From NCBI GenBank assembly GCA_900770055.1, contig CAAGJD010000053.1, forward strand, positions 1 to 12,537: 12,537 bases of DNA. The letters are read 5' to 3'. This DNA comes from Acholeplasmatales bacterium (lineage in GTDB: Bacteria > Bacillota_I > Bacilli_A > Acholeplasmatales > Anaeroplasmataceae). Positions 5,503 through 12,537 of the stretch are shown here, piece after piece. Numbering within the stretch: position 1 is the first letter of the stretch; every line of letters begins with the position of its first letter. A program made the translations under genes and the position numbers. The notes under the pieces were generated by a model, which did not search any database, was not told the origin of the DNA, and worked only from the letters and a program-made list of their open reading frames with translations.

Positions 5503-7044
5503 ATGACACAAAGTGAAAGAATAAGCTTACCTATATGGCGAAAATTTATAATTTTTTTAATTTCATTAGTATTATTTTCTTTACAAATGATTTTATTTTT
5601 CTTTTTATTCGAAACATATATAAATTATAATAGTCAAAATAAAGTAGGAATATTATATATTTTGACTTTGGTTATAGGTTTCTTTTATGTTGGTTATATT
5701 ATTTCTAAGCCAATATCTACAAATTATAAGCTAACATGGTCGGTATTAATTTTAGTTTTACCAATTCCGTTTTGTTTATTATATTCATTAAATAGTACAT
5801 CAAGAAGATTATCTAAAAGAAAAAGAAACAAAATAATTAATGCGTTAAATAGATTAGAAATTATTGATGATTTTGAAGAATTATTAAATGATGATAGCAT
5901 GGGTGCTAATCTTGCTCAAGTTATTAAATATAATGGTAAATTTTCAGTTTATAAAGGAAGTAAATTTACATTTTTTAATGATGCTTTAGATAAGCACAAT
6001 GATTTTTTAATTGAACTTCAAAAGGCGAAAAACTTTGTTTTATTAGAATATTTTATTATTTCAGATGGAAAGCTTATGGATGAAATATTTCCTATATTAA
6101 GTGATTTAGGTAATAAAGGTATAAAAATATATATTCTTTATGATGATGTAGGAAGTAGAGGAAAAATGAATAGAAAATTAGTGAAAAAATTAAGTAAAAT
6201 ACCTAATTGCTTAATTACTAATTATGAACCCTTAGGCTTTAGCTTTAATCCCTTAGTTAATTATCGTGATCATAGAAAAATAGCTGTAATTGATGGTAGA
6301 GTTGCTTATTGTGGTGGAGATAATTTATCTGATGAATATATCCATAAATCTGAAAGATTTGGCTTTTGGCGAGATAATTGTGGTAAATATGAAGGTAAGG
6401 TAGTTAATAGCTTTATCTATCTATTTATTGAAATGTGGTATACATCAACAAAGAATATAATTAAGCTTGAGTATCAAACACTTGATTATAATGAACCTGG
6501 TTATATAATTCCTTTTGGTGATGGGCCAACTAATAATAACGACCCAAGCTTCAATTTATTTTTAGCAATGATTTCTTCAGCTAAAAAATATATTTACATA
6601 TCAACTCCATATTTTATTATTGATGATGCATTAAGAAAAATAATTGCTTTAAAGGCAAGAAGTGGTGTTAAAGTTGTAATACTTATGCCTAAAATACCTG
6701 ATAAAAAATCAGCATATTATATGGGTAGAGAAAATTATAAAGAAATATTGGCCACAGGAGGTCAAATCTTTGAGTTTACTCCAGGCTTTAATCATGCTAA
6801 AAATATAATAGTTGATGATTCCTACGCATTTATAGGAACAATTAATATGGATTATAGAAGCTTATTTTTACATTATGAATGTGGAGCATTAATAATAAAT
6901 AATCCAGAAATAATTAAAATGAAGGAGGATTTTGTGGATGCTATATCAAAATCTGAAGAGGTTACGATGGAAAAATATAAGAAACGACCAATAATTCAAA
7001 GATTAATTGCGTTTGTTCTTAATTTATTTGCACCACTATTTTAG
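5503..7044 (+). CDS. cls: Cardiolipin synthase, phospholipase D family
   Basis: This 513-residue membrane enzyme condenses two phosphatidylglycerol molecules to cardiolipin and glycerol. Three hydrophobic N-terminal segments (about 13-36, 48-66, 76-96) anchor it. Two phospholipase D catalytic motifs follow: HRKIAVID (His257, Lys259, Asp264), preceded by YRD and followed by GGDN (271-274), and HAKNIIVDD (His431, Lys433, Asp438), followed by GTINMD (445-450). Both HKD triads are intact and the length matches bacterial Cls of about 480-515 residues. Start: ATG at 5503 behind AAGGTGAT. No terminator separates it from the helicase gene that begins 2 nt after its stop, so the two are likely co-transcribed. 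Another phosphatidyltransferase of the same fold cannot be fully excluded, but Cls is by far the best reading. Confidence 0.93.
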   Translation: MTQSERISLPIWRKFIIFLISLVLFSLQMILFFFLFETYINYNSQNKVGILYILTLVIGFFYVGYIISKPISTNYKLTWSVLILVLPIPFCLLYSLNSTSRRLSKRKRNKIINALNRLEIIDDFEELLNDDSMGANLAQVIKYNGKFSVYKGSKFTFFNDALDKHNDFLIELQKAKNFVLLEYFIISDGKLMDEIFPILSDLGNKGIKIYILYDDVGSRGKMNRKLVKKLSKIPNCLITNYEPLGFSFNPLVNYRDHRKIAVIDGRVAYCGGDNLSDEYIHKSERFGFWRDNCGKYEGKVVNSFIYLFIEMWYTSTKNIIKLEYQTLDYNEPGYIIPFGDGPTNNNDPSFNLFLAMISSAKKYIYISTPYFIIDDALRKIIALKARSGVKVVILMPKIPDKKSAYYMGRENYKEILATGGQIFEFTPGFNHAKNIIVDDSYAFIGTINMDYRSLFLHYECGALIINNPEIIKMKEDFVDAISKSEEVTMEKYKKRPIIQRLIAFVLNLFAPLF

Positions 7045-7046
7045 TT

Positions 7047-10000
7047 ATGAGAATTTTTCAAGATGTTGCTAATCATTTATTAGATTTAGGAAAAAGAAAT
7101 AGGCTACTAAATTTTAAAGATAAAGGACTTAAGGGAATCTATATTTTAAATAAAAATATTGATGAAATTTATAAATCAATAGTTAATTCAAAGGAATGGA
7201 CAATTCCATTTATTGATAGAATATTAGAAAGACAAAAATCAATGACTCTTGATAGTGAAGAAAGTAATGTTTTAAATTATAATCCTCTTAAGGTATACGA
7301 TATTATGAGCCCTATAATAAAGTCTAGACAGCTAATTTGTTATAAAAAGGGCTATAAGCAATTAAATGTTTTAAATGGCTTATACAAGGAATATAATTTC
7401 TATATTAGTGAAAAGGGTATAAATTCTTTATATTTAGCTTTTGGTTTTATTAAATATATAGAGGATAATACTGAATATAAAGCACCACTTTTATTAATCC
7501 CAATTAAGTATATTAGAGAAATAGATTGCTATAAAATTAAAGAAGAATCAGATGATATAATATTAAATCCAACCTTAGATTATTATTTTAAAACCCAATA
7601 TAAAATATCACTTCCTAATATTCTTGATGAGGATGAACCATTATTTGATTATTTTAATCGAGTAGTTGATTATATCCCTGATGATATGGAAATTATAAGG
7701 GAAGCTGCAATTGGTATATTTTCATTTTTGAAAATGAACATGTATAATGACCTAATTAACAATGAGGATGAGGTTTTAAAAAATCAAAACATCCAAGCCT
7801 TATTAGGTAATCCTCAATTGGGATATCATGAATATCCAGATAGTAAAGTTTTTCCTGTTGTAAATGCTGATTCTAGTCAGTTAAATGCTATTAAGGATGC
7901 AGCAAATGGTAAATCCTTTGTTCTTCAGGGACCTCCTGGAAGTGGTAAAAGTCAAACAATTACTAATATAATTTCTACACTTATCGCAAATGGAAGAAGT
8001 GTATTATTTGTTTCTGAAAAGCTTGCAGCACTTGAGGTTGTTTATAATAATTTAAAAAAATCAGGCTTAAATGAATTTGCGATAGAAGTTCATTCATCTA
8101 AGGCTAATAAGGCTGCATTTATTGAGGAATTATATAAAACAGCCGTTTTACCTAGATATAATATTGAACAAATCGGTGAAACAATTATCGAAAGTCACGA
8201 AATACAAGAACAATATTTAAATGAATATATTAATGAGCTTCATAATATTATTGATAAAGAGGGTGTAAGTCTTTATGAATTAATTTGTGAATATTTTAGT
8301 CTAGAGCCATTACATTTCAAATATAAGCTTTCAAATTCTAATGAAATATATTATAAGAATTTAAAGGATGTATTAGATTTATTTAATAATTACGCTTTAT
8401 TAATAGAACCTATTGGTTATGATTATCGAGTGTTAGATTTTTATGGTTTTGATAAGCTTTCAACAGATTATCTTAATTATGAAGCTTCAATAGAGCTTCA
8501 AAAATGTATTGGTTATTTAGATTCTATAATAACAATAAAAAATAAAGTAAATAATTATTTATCATATAATAATTCAGAAATAAGAACCTTTGATGAATTA
8601 AATAAAGCATTTGACTTTATATCAATTATGAGCCAACAAAAGTATTATTCAAATGCTTATTTTGATAATTCATATAATTCATTACTTGAATTAGTTAATA
8701 AATATGAAGATACTAAGAATTCATTACCTATTAATCCTTTAGAAAATTATGATAGTGATATTTTAGATGTTGATGTTAAAGCAGTACTTAGAAAACTAAG
8801 AACATATACTTCTATTTTTAGAATTTTTAATAAGGATTATCGAGAATTAAAAAGAGATATTATATCCTATAGAATAAAAAATACTTCCTTTAAGAATTTA
8901 ATTGTAGAGCTTAATGCAATTTCTCAATATATGGAAGGTATTGAGAAATTAAAAATACTTAATAGGGATATTAATACATATTTTGAATATGAGGTAGATC
9001 CAATAATAGTTAAACAGGATTTATTATTAATAAATGACAATTTAGGATTTAAGACAAAAATTAATAAAAATCAATGTATTAATTATTTAGTTGATGCTGC
9101 TATTAGCTATCAAGCTTATAGAAATGATTATCAATTCTTTGATAATGTAGCTAAGAGATTTGATTTAAGTATTTTTAATCCTTATGAGGCATCAATTGAT
9201 TTTTTAGCTAATAAAATTAAAAATATCTATTTAAAGAAGAATTATTTAGTAAATTATATTTCCTTAAGTAATACAATTAAGAAGCTTAATGAGATAAATC
9301 TATTAGAATTATTGCATTATTGCCTTGATAAGGAAATAGAATTATCAAAGCTAGCAAATACCTTTAAAAAGATTCTATTAGATAATAAGATAACTACTTA
9401 TCTAGATAGTTATCCATTATTAAATCAATATACTTGTTCTGAAATATTAAATAGAGAATCTGAATTTAAATCCTTAGATGAAAGAATTATGAATGTTAAT
9501 AGAGATTTAATTGTTTCTATTAATTCATTAAAAAGACCTGAGGATGTTTTAGCTCCATCATCTCCATTTGGTATTTTAACAAAGGAAGCTAATAAATTAA
9601 AAAGGAAAAAGCCAATTAGATTATTATTAAATGAAATATTTGATTTTGCTTTAGATATTAAACCAATATTTTTAATGTCTCCTTTATCTGTAGCTACATA
9701 TTTACCTAGTAAAAATGATATTTTTGATTGTGTTATTTTTGATGAAGCTTCCCAAATCTTTGCTTGGGACGCTTTAGGTGCGATATATAGAGCTAAGCAA
9801 TGTATTATTATTGGTGATTCTAAACAAATGCCACCTTCTAATTTCTTTGGGACTTCTACAGAGGCTGAAGAAGATGATTATGAATCTAATGATACAGAAT
9901 CTATTTTAGATATGTCCTCATCTGCCTTCTCATCTAGTACTTTAAGATGGCATTACCGAAGTAGAAGTGATGAACTTATTAGCTTTTCAAATAAAAATTT

Positions 10001-11471
10001 CTATAATGAGAATTTAATTATTATACCTCAGGCAAAAACTCATGAGGTTGGCTTTGGTATTGATTTTGTTTATTTACCAAACGGTAGGTATTTACAAAAC
10101 CAAAGAATTAATGAAATAGAAGCTAACGAAATTTGCAAATTAGTATTTGAACATTATCAAAATAGTGATAGATCATTAGGTGTTGTGGCATTTTCTAAGG
10201 TTCAGGCAGATTTAATTTCTGATTTAGTTGAAAATATGCTTCCAAGATATCCTCATCTTCATAAATATTTTACAAACGAGGTAGAAGAACCATTTTTTGT
10301 TAAGAACCTTGAAACAGTTCAGGGTGATGAAAGAGATAGAATAATATTTAGTATTTGTTATGGCTATAATGAAGAAAATAAATTCTATCAAAGATTTGGA
10401 CCACTTAATAATTTAGGTGGTGAAAGAAGATTAAATGTAGCTATTACAAGAGCTAAATATAATATAACTATTGTAAGTTCAATAAGACATACTGATATTA
10501 AAATAGAAAATACTAATTCAGTTGGAGTTAAGCTACTTAAGAATTATTTAGAATATGCTGAAAATGTTGTTCTTAAGAGTAATCATCATAACACAGATAA
10601 TGGTTTGGTTTTAGATATTAAGAATTCATTAGAGGATAATGGCTATGAGGTATTTACTAATTATGGTACATCACAATTTAAAATACCTTTAGCTGTTAAG
10701 CTTAAGAATGATAAAAACTTCTTAGCTGCAATTATGATTGATGATAAGCTAGCACTTAATAGAACAGCAAGTGAAAATAACAGATTACTTGAGGTTCTAA
10801 TTAATAGATTAGGTTGGAAATATTATTTAATTCATACTTCGCTATGGTGGATAAATAAAGAGTATGAGCTTAATAAGCTACTTGATTTTTTAAAAACTGA
10901 GGAAGTTACTAGAGAAACTACTTTAGATCATTCATTGCTTGAGGTTTGTGAAAGTGTATCTTTAGAGGAAAAGCTATTTGATAAATATGAAATGGTTGAT
11001 ATTAATGAATCTATAAATGATTATTATAATTACTCTTTAGAATATGCTATTAATAAAATATTAGTTAGAGAAGCACCTATTTCAGAGGTAGAGCTTTATA
11101 GAAGAGTAAGCAAAATATTAGGTAAAAATACAGTTACTAGTGTTGTTAAAAATCTTACTAATAAAGCATTACCTAGTGATGTAACAAAAAATAGAGGCTT
11201 TTATTGGCAAAGCTATAATGAGTATCCACCATTTAGAATTAGCTCAGATAGAACCATAGATAATATTTGTCTTGAGGAACTAGCATCAGGTATTTATTCT
11301 ATAGTAAGTTATGCTGTAAGTATTCCTGTTAATGAGTGCTATAAAAAGCTTATTGAATTTTTAGGATATAGTAGAGTAACTGAAACAACTAAAAAGAGAT
11401 TAGATGACGCTTTAATGCTATTAAAGATTGATGGTAAGGTTATCTTAACTGGTGATATTATTTCATTATAA
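7047..11471 (+). CDS. DUF4011 - SF1 helicase - nuclease-like - DUF3320 protein
   Basis: This is a 1474-residue multidomain protein of the DUF4011 helicase family. Residues about 4-190 match DUF4011 (LLDLGKRNRLLNF near the start). SF1 (Upf1-like) helicase motifs follow: Walker A GPPGSGKS (295-302), Walker B FDEASQ (898-903), motif III GDSKQMPP (923-930), motif IV HYRS (969-972), motif V QGDERD (1092-1097) and motif VI NVAITRAK (1130-1137). Between Walker A and B lie about 600 residues, lysine- and asparagine-rich and mostly helical in appearance. Residues about 1180-1275 resemble the Vsr/MTES_1575-type nuclease fold, but the expected Asp and Glu are Pro1214 and Met1230; Asp1232 is kept. DUF3320 follows (about 1335-1405, VREAPISEVELYRR). 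It should act on nucleic acid using ATP. Relatives occur in antiphage defence candidates and on ordinary chromosomes. Start ATG lies 2 nt after the cls stop with no visible ribosome binding site, so coupled translation is likely. Exact role unknown. Confidence 0.9.
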   Translation: MRIFQDVANHLLDLGKRNRLLNFKDKGLKGIYILNKNIDEIYKSIVNSKEWTIPFIDRILERQKSMTLDSEESNVLNYNPLKVYDIMSPIIKSRQLICYKKGYKQLNVLNGLYKEYNFYISEKGINSLYLAFGFIKYIEDNTEYKAPLLLIPIKYIREIDCYKIKEESDDIILNPTLDYYFKTQYKISLPNILDEDEPLFDYFNRVVDYIPDDMEIIREAAIGIFSFLKMNMYNDLINNEDEVLKNQNIQALLGNPQLGYHEYPDSKVFPVVNADSSQLNAIKDAANGKSFVLQGPPGSGKSQTITNIISTLIANGRSVLFVSEKLAALEVVYNNLKKSGLNEFAIEVHSSKANKAAFIEELYKTAVLPRYNIEQIGETIIESHEIQEQYLNEYINELHNIIDKEGVSLYELICEYFSLEPLHFKYKLSNSNEIYYKNLKDVLDLFNNYALLIEPIGYDYRVLDFYGFDKLSTDYLNYEASIELQKCIGYLDSIITIKNKVNNYLSYNNSEIRTFDELNKAFDFISIMSQQKYYSNAYFDNSYNSLLELVNKYEDTKNSLPINPLENYDSDILDVDVKAVLRKLRTYTSIFRIFNKDYRELKRDIISYRIKNTSFKNLIVELNAISQYMEGIEKLKILNRDINTYFEYEVDPIIVKQDLLLINDNLGFKTKINKNQCINYLVDAAISYQAYRNDYQFFDNVAKRFDLSIFNPYEASIDFLANKIKNIYLKKNYLVNYISLSNTIKKLNEINLLELLHYCLDKEIELSKLANTFKKILLDNKITTYLDSYPLLNQYTCSEILNRESEFKSLDERIMNVNRDLIVSINSLKRPEDVLAPSSPFGILTKEANKLKRKKPIRLLLNEIFDFALDIKPIFLMSPLSVATYLPSKNDIFDCVIFDEASQIFAWDALGAIYRAKQCIIIGDSKQMPPSNFFGTSTEAEEDDYESNDTESILDMSSSAFSSSTLRWHYRSRSDELISFSNKNFYNENLIIIPQAKTHEVGFGIDFVYLPNGRYLQNQRINEIEANEICKLVFEHYQNSDRSLGVVAFSKVQADLISDLVENMLPRYPHLHKYFTNEVEEPFFVKNLETVQGDERDRIIFSICYGYNEENKFYQRFGPLNNLGGERRLNVAITRAKYNITIVSSIRHTDIKIENTNSVGVKLLKNYLEYAENVVLKSNHHNTDNGLVLDIKNSLEDNGYEVFTNYGTSQFKIPLAVKLKNDKNFLAAIMIDDKLALNRTASENNRLLEVLINRLGWKYYLIHTSLWWINKEYELNKLLDFLKTEEVTRETTLDHSLLEVCESVSLEEKLFDKYEMVDINESINDYYNYSLEYAINKILVREAPISEVELYRRVSKILGKNTVTSVVKNLTNKALPSDVTKNRGFYWQSYNEYPPFRISSDRTIDNICLEELASGIYSIVSYAVSIPVNECYKKLIEFLGYSRVTETTKKRLDDALMLLKIDGKVILTGDIISL

Positions 11472-11482
11472 AAATTTATTAG

Positions 11483-11503
11483 AGGCACTTAATAGTGCCT
11501 TTT
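11483..11503 (+). terminator. Rho-independent terminator of the cls-helicase operon
   Basis: AGGCACT (11483-11489) pairs with AGTGCCT (11494-11500) around a TAAT loop, followed by a short T run (TTT, then AATATTTT). Outer TATTA/TAATA pairing can lengthen the stem. It begins 11 nt after the helicase stop. Confidence 0.8.
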
Positions 11504-11525
11504 AATATTTTCATATATTTTCACA

Positions 11526-11554
11526 TTGAGTGTAATTAAAATTAATTATATAAT
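11526..11554 (+). promoter_or_regulatory. Sigma-A promoter of the HD-GYP gene
   Basis: TTGAGT (11526-11531), 17 nt, then a perfect TATAAT (11549-11554). Transcription should start near 11561, giving a short leader of about 28 nt that contains the ribosome binding site GGTGGTG. Box quality and spacing make this one of the clearest promoters in the window. Confidence 0.75.
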
Positions 11555-11588
11555 AAAATAACAAGGTTCGTTTTTTGGTGGTGAAGTT

Positions 11589-12537
11589 ATGGAGAATTAT
11601 AATTACAATAGCAGTACTGTTATTAAATATTTAAGAAAAGTATTAAATGAAATTAATAGAGGATATATTGATTCCGGAATTCGTTCGGGATATATTATGA
11701 AAAAATATGTTGAAAAGTATAAGATTGATGTTGAAATAGGACCAAAGCTTGTTTTATTATGCTTACTTAAGGATATTGGCTTATTTTATACTGATGGATC
11801 AGTTCCAAAGGATAATCCAGCACTAGCTGCAGCTTCAAGCTACACATTCTTAAAATATTGTTCTCCACTTGATGATGCTGCAAGACCACTATTATTTTAT
11901 AAAGCAAAGTATTTAGAGGACGTAGATAGTGTTGATTATTATTTTGGATTATTAATGACATTAATCAATCAAGTTGTAATGTATGTTTATCAAGAATATA
12001 CACCAGATGAAATAATAGACTTAATAAAAAAAGATGATAGAGGATTATTCCATCCTGATCAAGTAAAGAAGATGATTAAGCTTCTTAAGGATGATGAAGA
12101 AATTCTAGAAAAGCTAACTGATAAAAGTTCATTATATATTTATGAAACTAGTAATTATATTTTAAAAAGTGATTTTACTGATGAAGAGCTTTTAGGGTTT
12201 ATAGATACAACTAATTTCGCTTTTGAATTTCATAACCATGAAACTTTAGGTCATACTATAACAACTGCAGTAATAGCTAGAGAGCTTGCTAAAAAATCAC
12301 GACTTCCTGAGGGAATGGTTCAAGAAATTTCTTTAGCTGCACTTGTTCATGATATTGGTAAAATTAGAGTGCCTAAAGAGATTTTATGCTTCCCTGGTAG
12401 ACTTGAGGGTGAAGCCCTAAAGGAAATGAGAAGACATGTTACCTACACAAAGGAAATATTAGAAAATAGTTTTTCGTATAAGATGGTTGAAATAGCGGCA
12501 AATCATCATGCAAAATTAGATGGGAGTGGTTACCCTA
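11589..12537 (+). CDS. HD-GYP domain protein with degenerate N-terminal copy (partial)
   Basis: The gene runs off the window end; 316 codons are visible, starting at ATG 11589 behind GGTGGTG (11577-11583). Residues about 200-316 are a canonical HD-GYP domain: His222, His254-Asp255 with GKI (257-259), His283, His306-His307 and DGSGYP (311-316). Such domains usually hydrolyse the second messenger cyclic di-GMP; some members have other substrates or are inactive. Glu218, four residues before His222, fits the extra ligand of trinuclear-metal members (family knowledge from memory). Residues about 50-175 look like a second, degraded HD-GYP: LLKDIGL (59-65) aligns with LVHDIGK (252-258), and FHPDQVKKM near 154-162 matches the domain's usual end. 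No membrane or receiver segment is seen. It has its own promoter. The C-terminus and true length are unknown. Confidence 0.88.
   Translation, partial: MENYNYNSSTVIKYLRKVLNEINRGYIDSGIRSGYIMKKYVEKYKIDVEIGPKLVLLCLLKDIGLFYTDGSVPKDNPALAAASSYTFLKYCSPLDDAARPLLFYKAKYLEDVDSVDYYFGLLMTLINQVVMYVYQEYTPDEIIDLIKKDDRGLFHPDQVKKMIKLLKDDEEILEKLTDKSSLYIYETSNYILKSDFTDEELLGFIDTTNFAFEFHNHETLGHTITTAVIARELAKKSRLPEGMVQEISLAALVHDIGKIRVPKEILCFPGRLEGEALKEMRRHVTYTKEILENSFSYKMVEIAANHHAKLDGSGYP

Noticed and set aside
5503..11471. cls plus helicase as a two-gene antiphage defence system.
   Set aside because: DUF4011 helicases do occur in defence loci, but there is no other defence gene, integrase or mobile element here, both HKD motifs fit an ordinary cardiolipin synthase, and base composition matches the neighbours. 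I kept the coupling as a finding without the defence claim.
11767..11961. Minus-strand frame of 64 codons opposite the HD-GYP gene.
   Set aside because: It lies opposite an HD-GYP frame that stays open to the window end and has its own promoter and ribosome binding site.
1..12537. Search for CRISPR repeats, insertion sequences, tRNA or rRNA genes, and mollicute-type TGA tryptophan codons.
   Set aside because: No regularly spaced repeats, transposase, or tRNA/rRNA sequence was recognised by eye, and tryptophans are TGG with no in-frame TGA in the intact genes.

Overview
The window comes from a very AT-rich, spore-forming Firmicute on the Bacilli/Erysipelotrichia/Clostridia side; I cannot name the genus. 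The evidence is: a cwlJ-gerQ spore germination pair, a T-box leader before asnS, sigma-A-type promoters with TATAAT boxes, AGGAGG-like ribosome binding sites, and short U-tailed terminators. The intact genes contain no in-frame TGA, tryptophans are TGG, and every gene whose end is visible stops at TAA or TAG, so the standard bacterial code fits.

Layout. (1) 114-2412: a two-gene ABC-2-type exporter, ATPase then a 530-residue duplicated permease, overlapping by 8 nt and closed by a strong terminator. (2) 2473-2833: about 360 bases without an established gene. It holds a sigma-E-like promoter candidate, two possible one-nucleotide-coupled micro-ORFs, and a 12-bp palindrome that probably terminates transcription from both sides. 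(3) 3641-2834, minus strand: cwlJ then gerQ, a spore cortex hydrolase and the coat protein known to be needed for its placement. (4) 3695-5343: sigma-A promoter, complete asparagine T-box riboswitch (specifier AAC) and asnS. (5) 5470-11471: cardiolipin synthase-type phospholipase D enzyme followed after 2 nt by a giant SF1 helicase with DUF4011, helicase motifs, a nuclease-like fold and DUF3320. (6) 11526-12537: strong promoter and the start of an HD-GYP protein, cut by the window end.

How the genes relate. The exporter pair is one functional unit, as are cwlJ-gerQ and T-box-asnS. The cls-helicase pair is probably one transcript, but a functional link is only inferred. The most unusual points are the helicase, whose C-terminal nuclease fold appears to have lost key catalytic residues; the HD-GYP protein, whose N-terminal half looks like a second, degenerate HD-GYP domain; and the micro-ORF locus facing gerQ. 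The rest is ordinary chromosomal housekeeping and sporulation content. I see no CRISPR array, insertion sequence, integrase, tRNA or rRNA.
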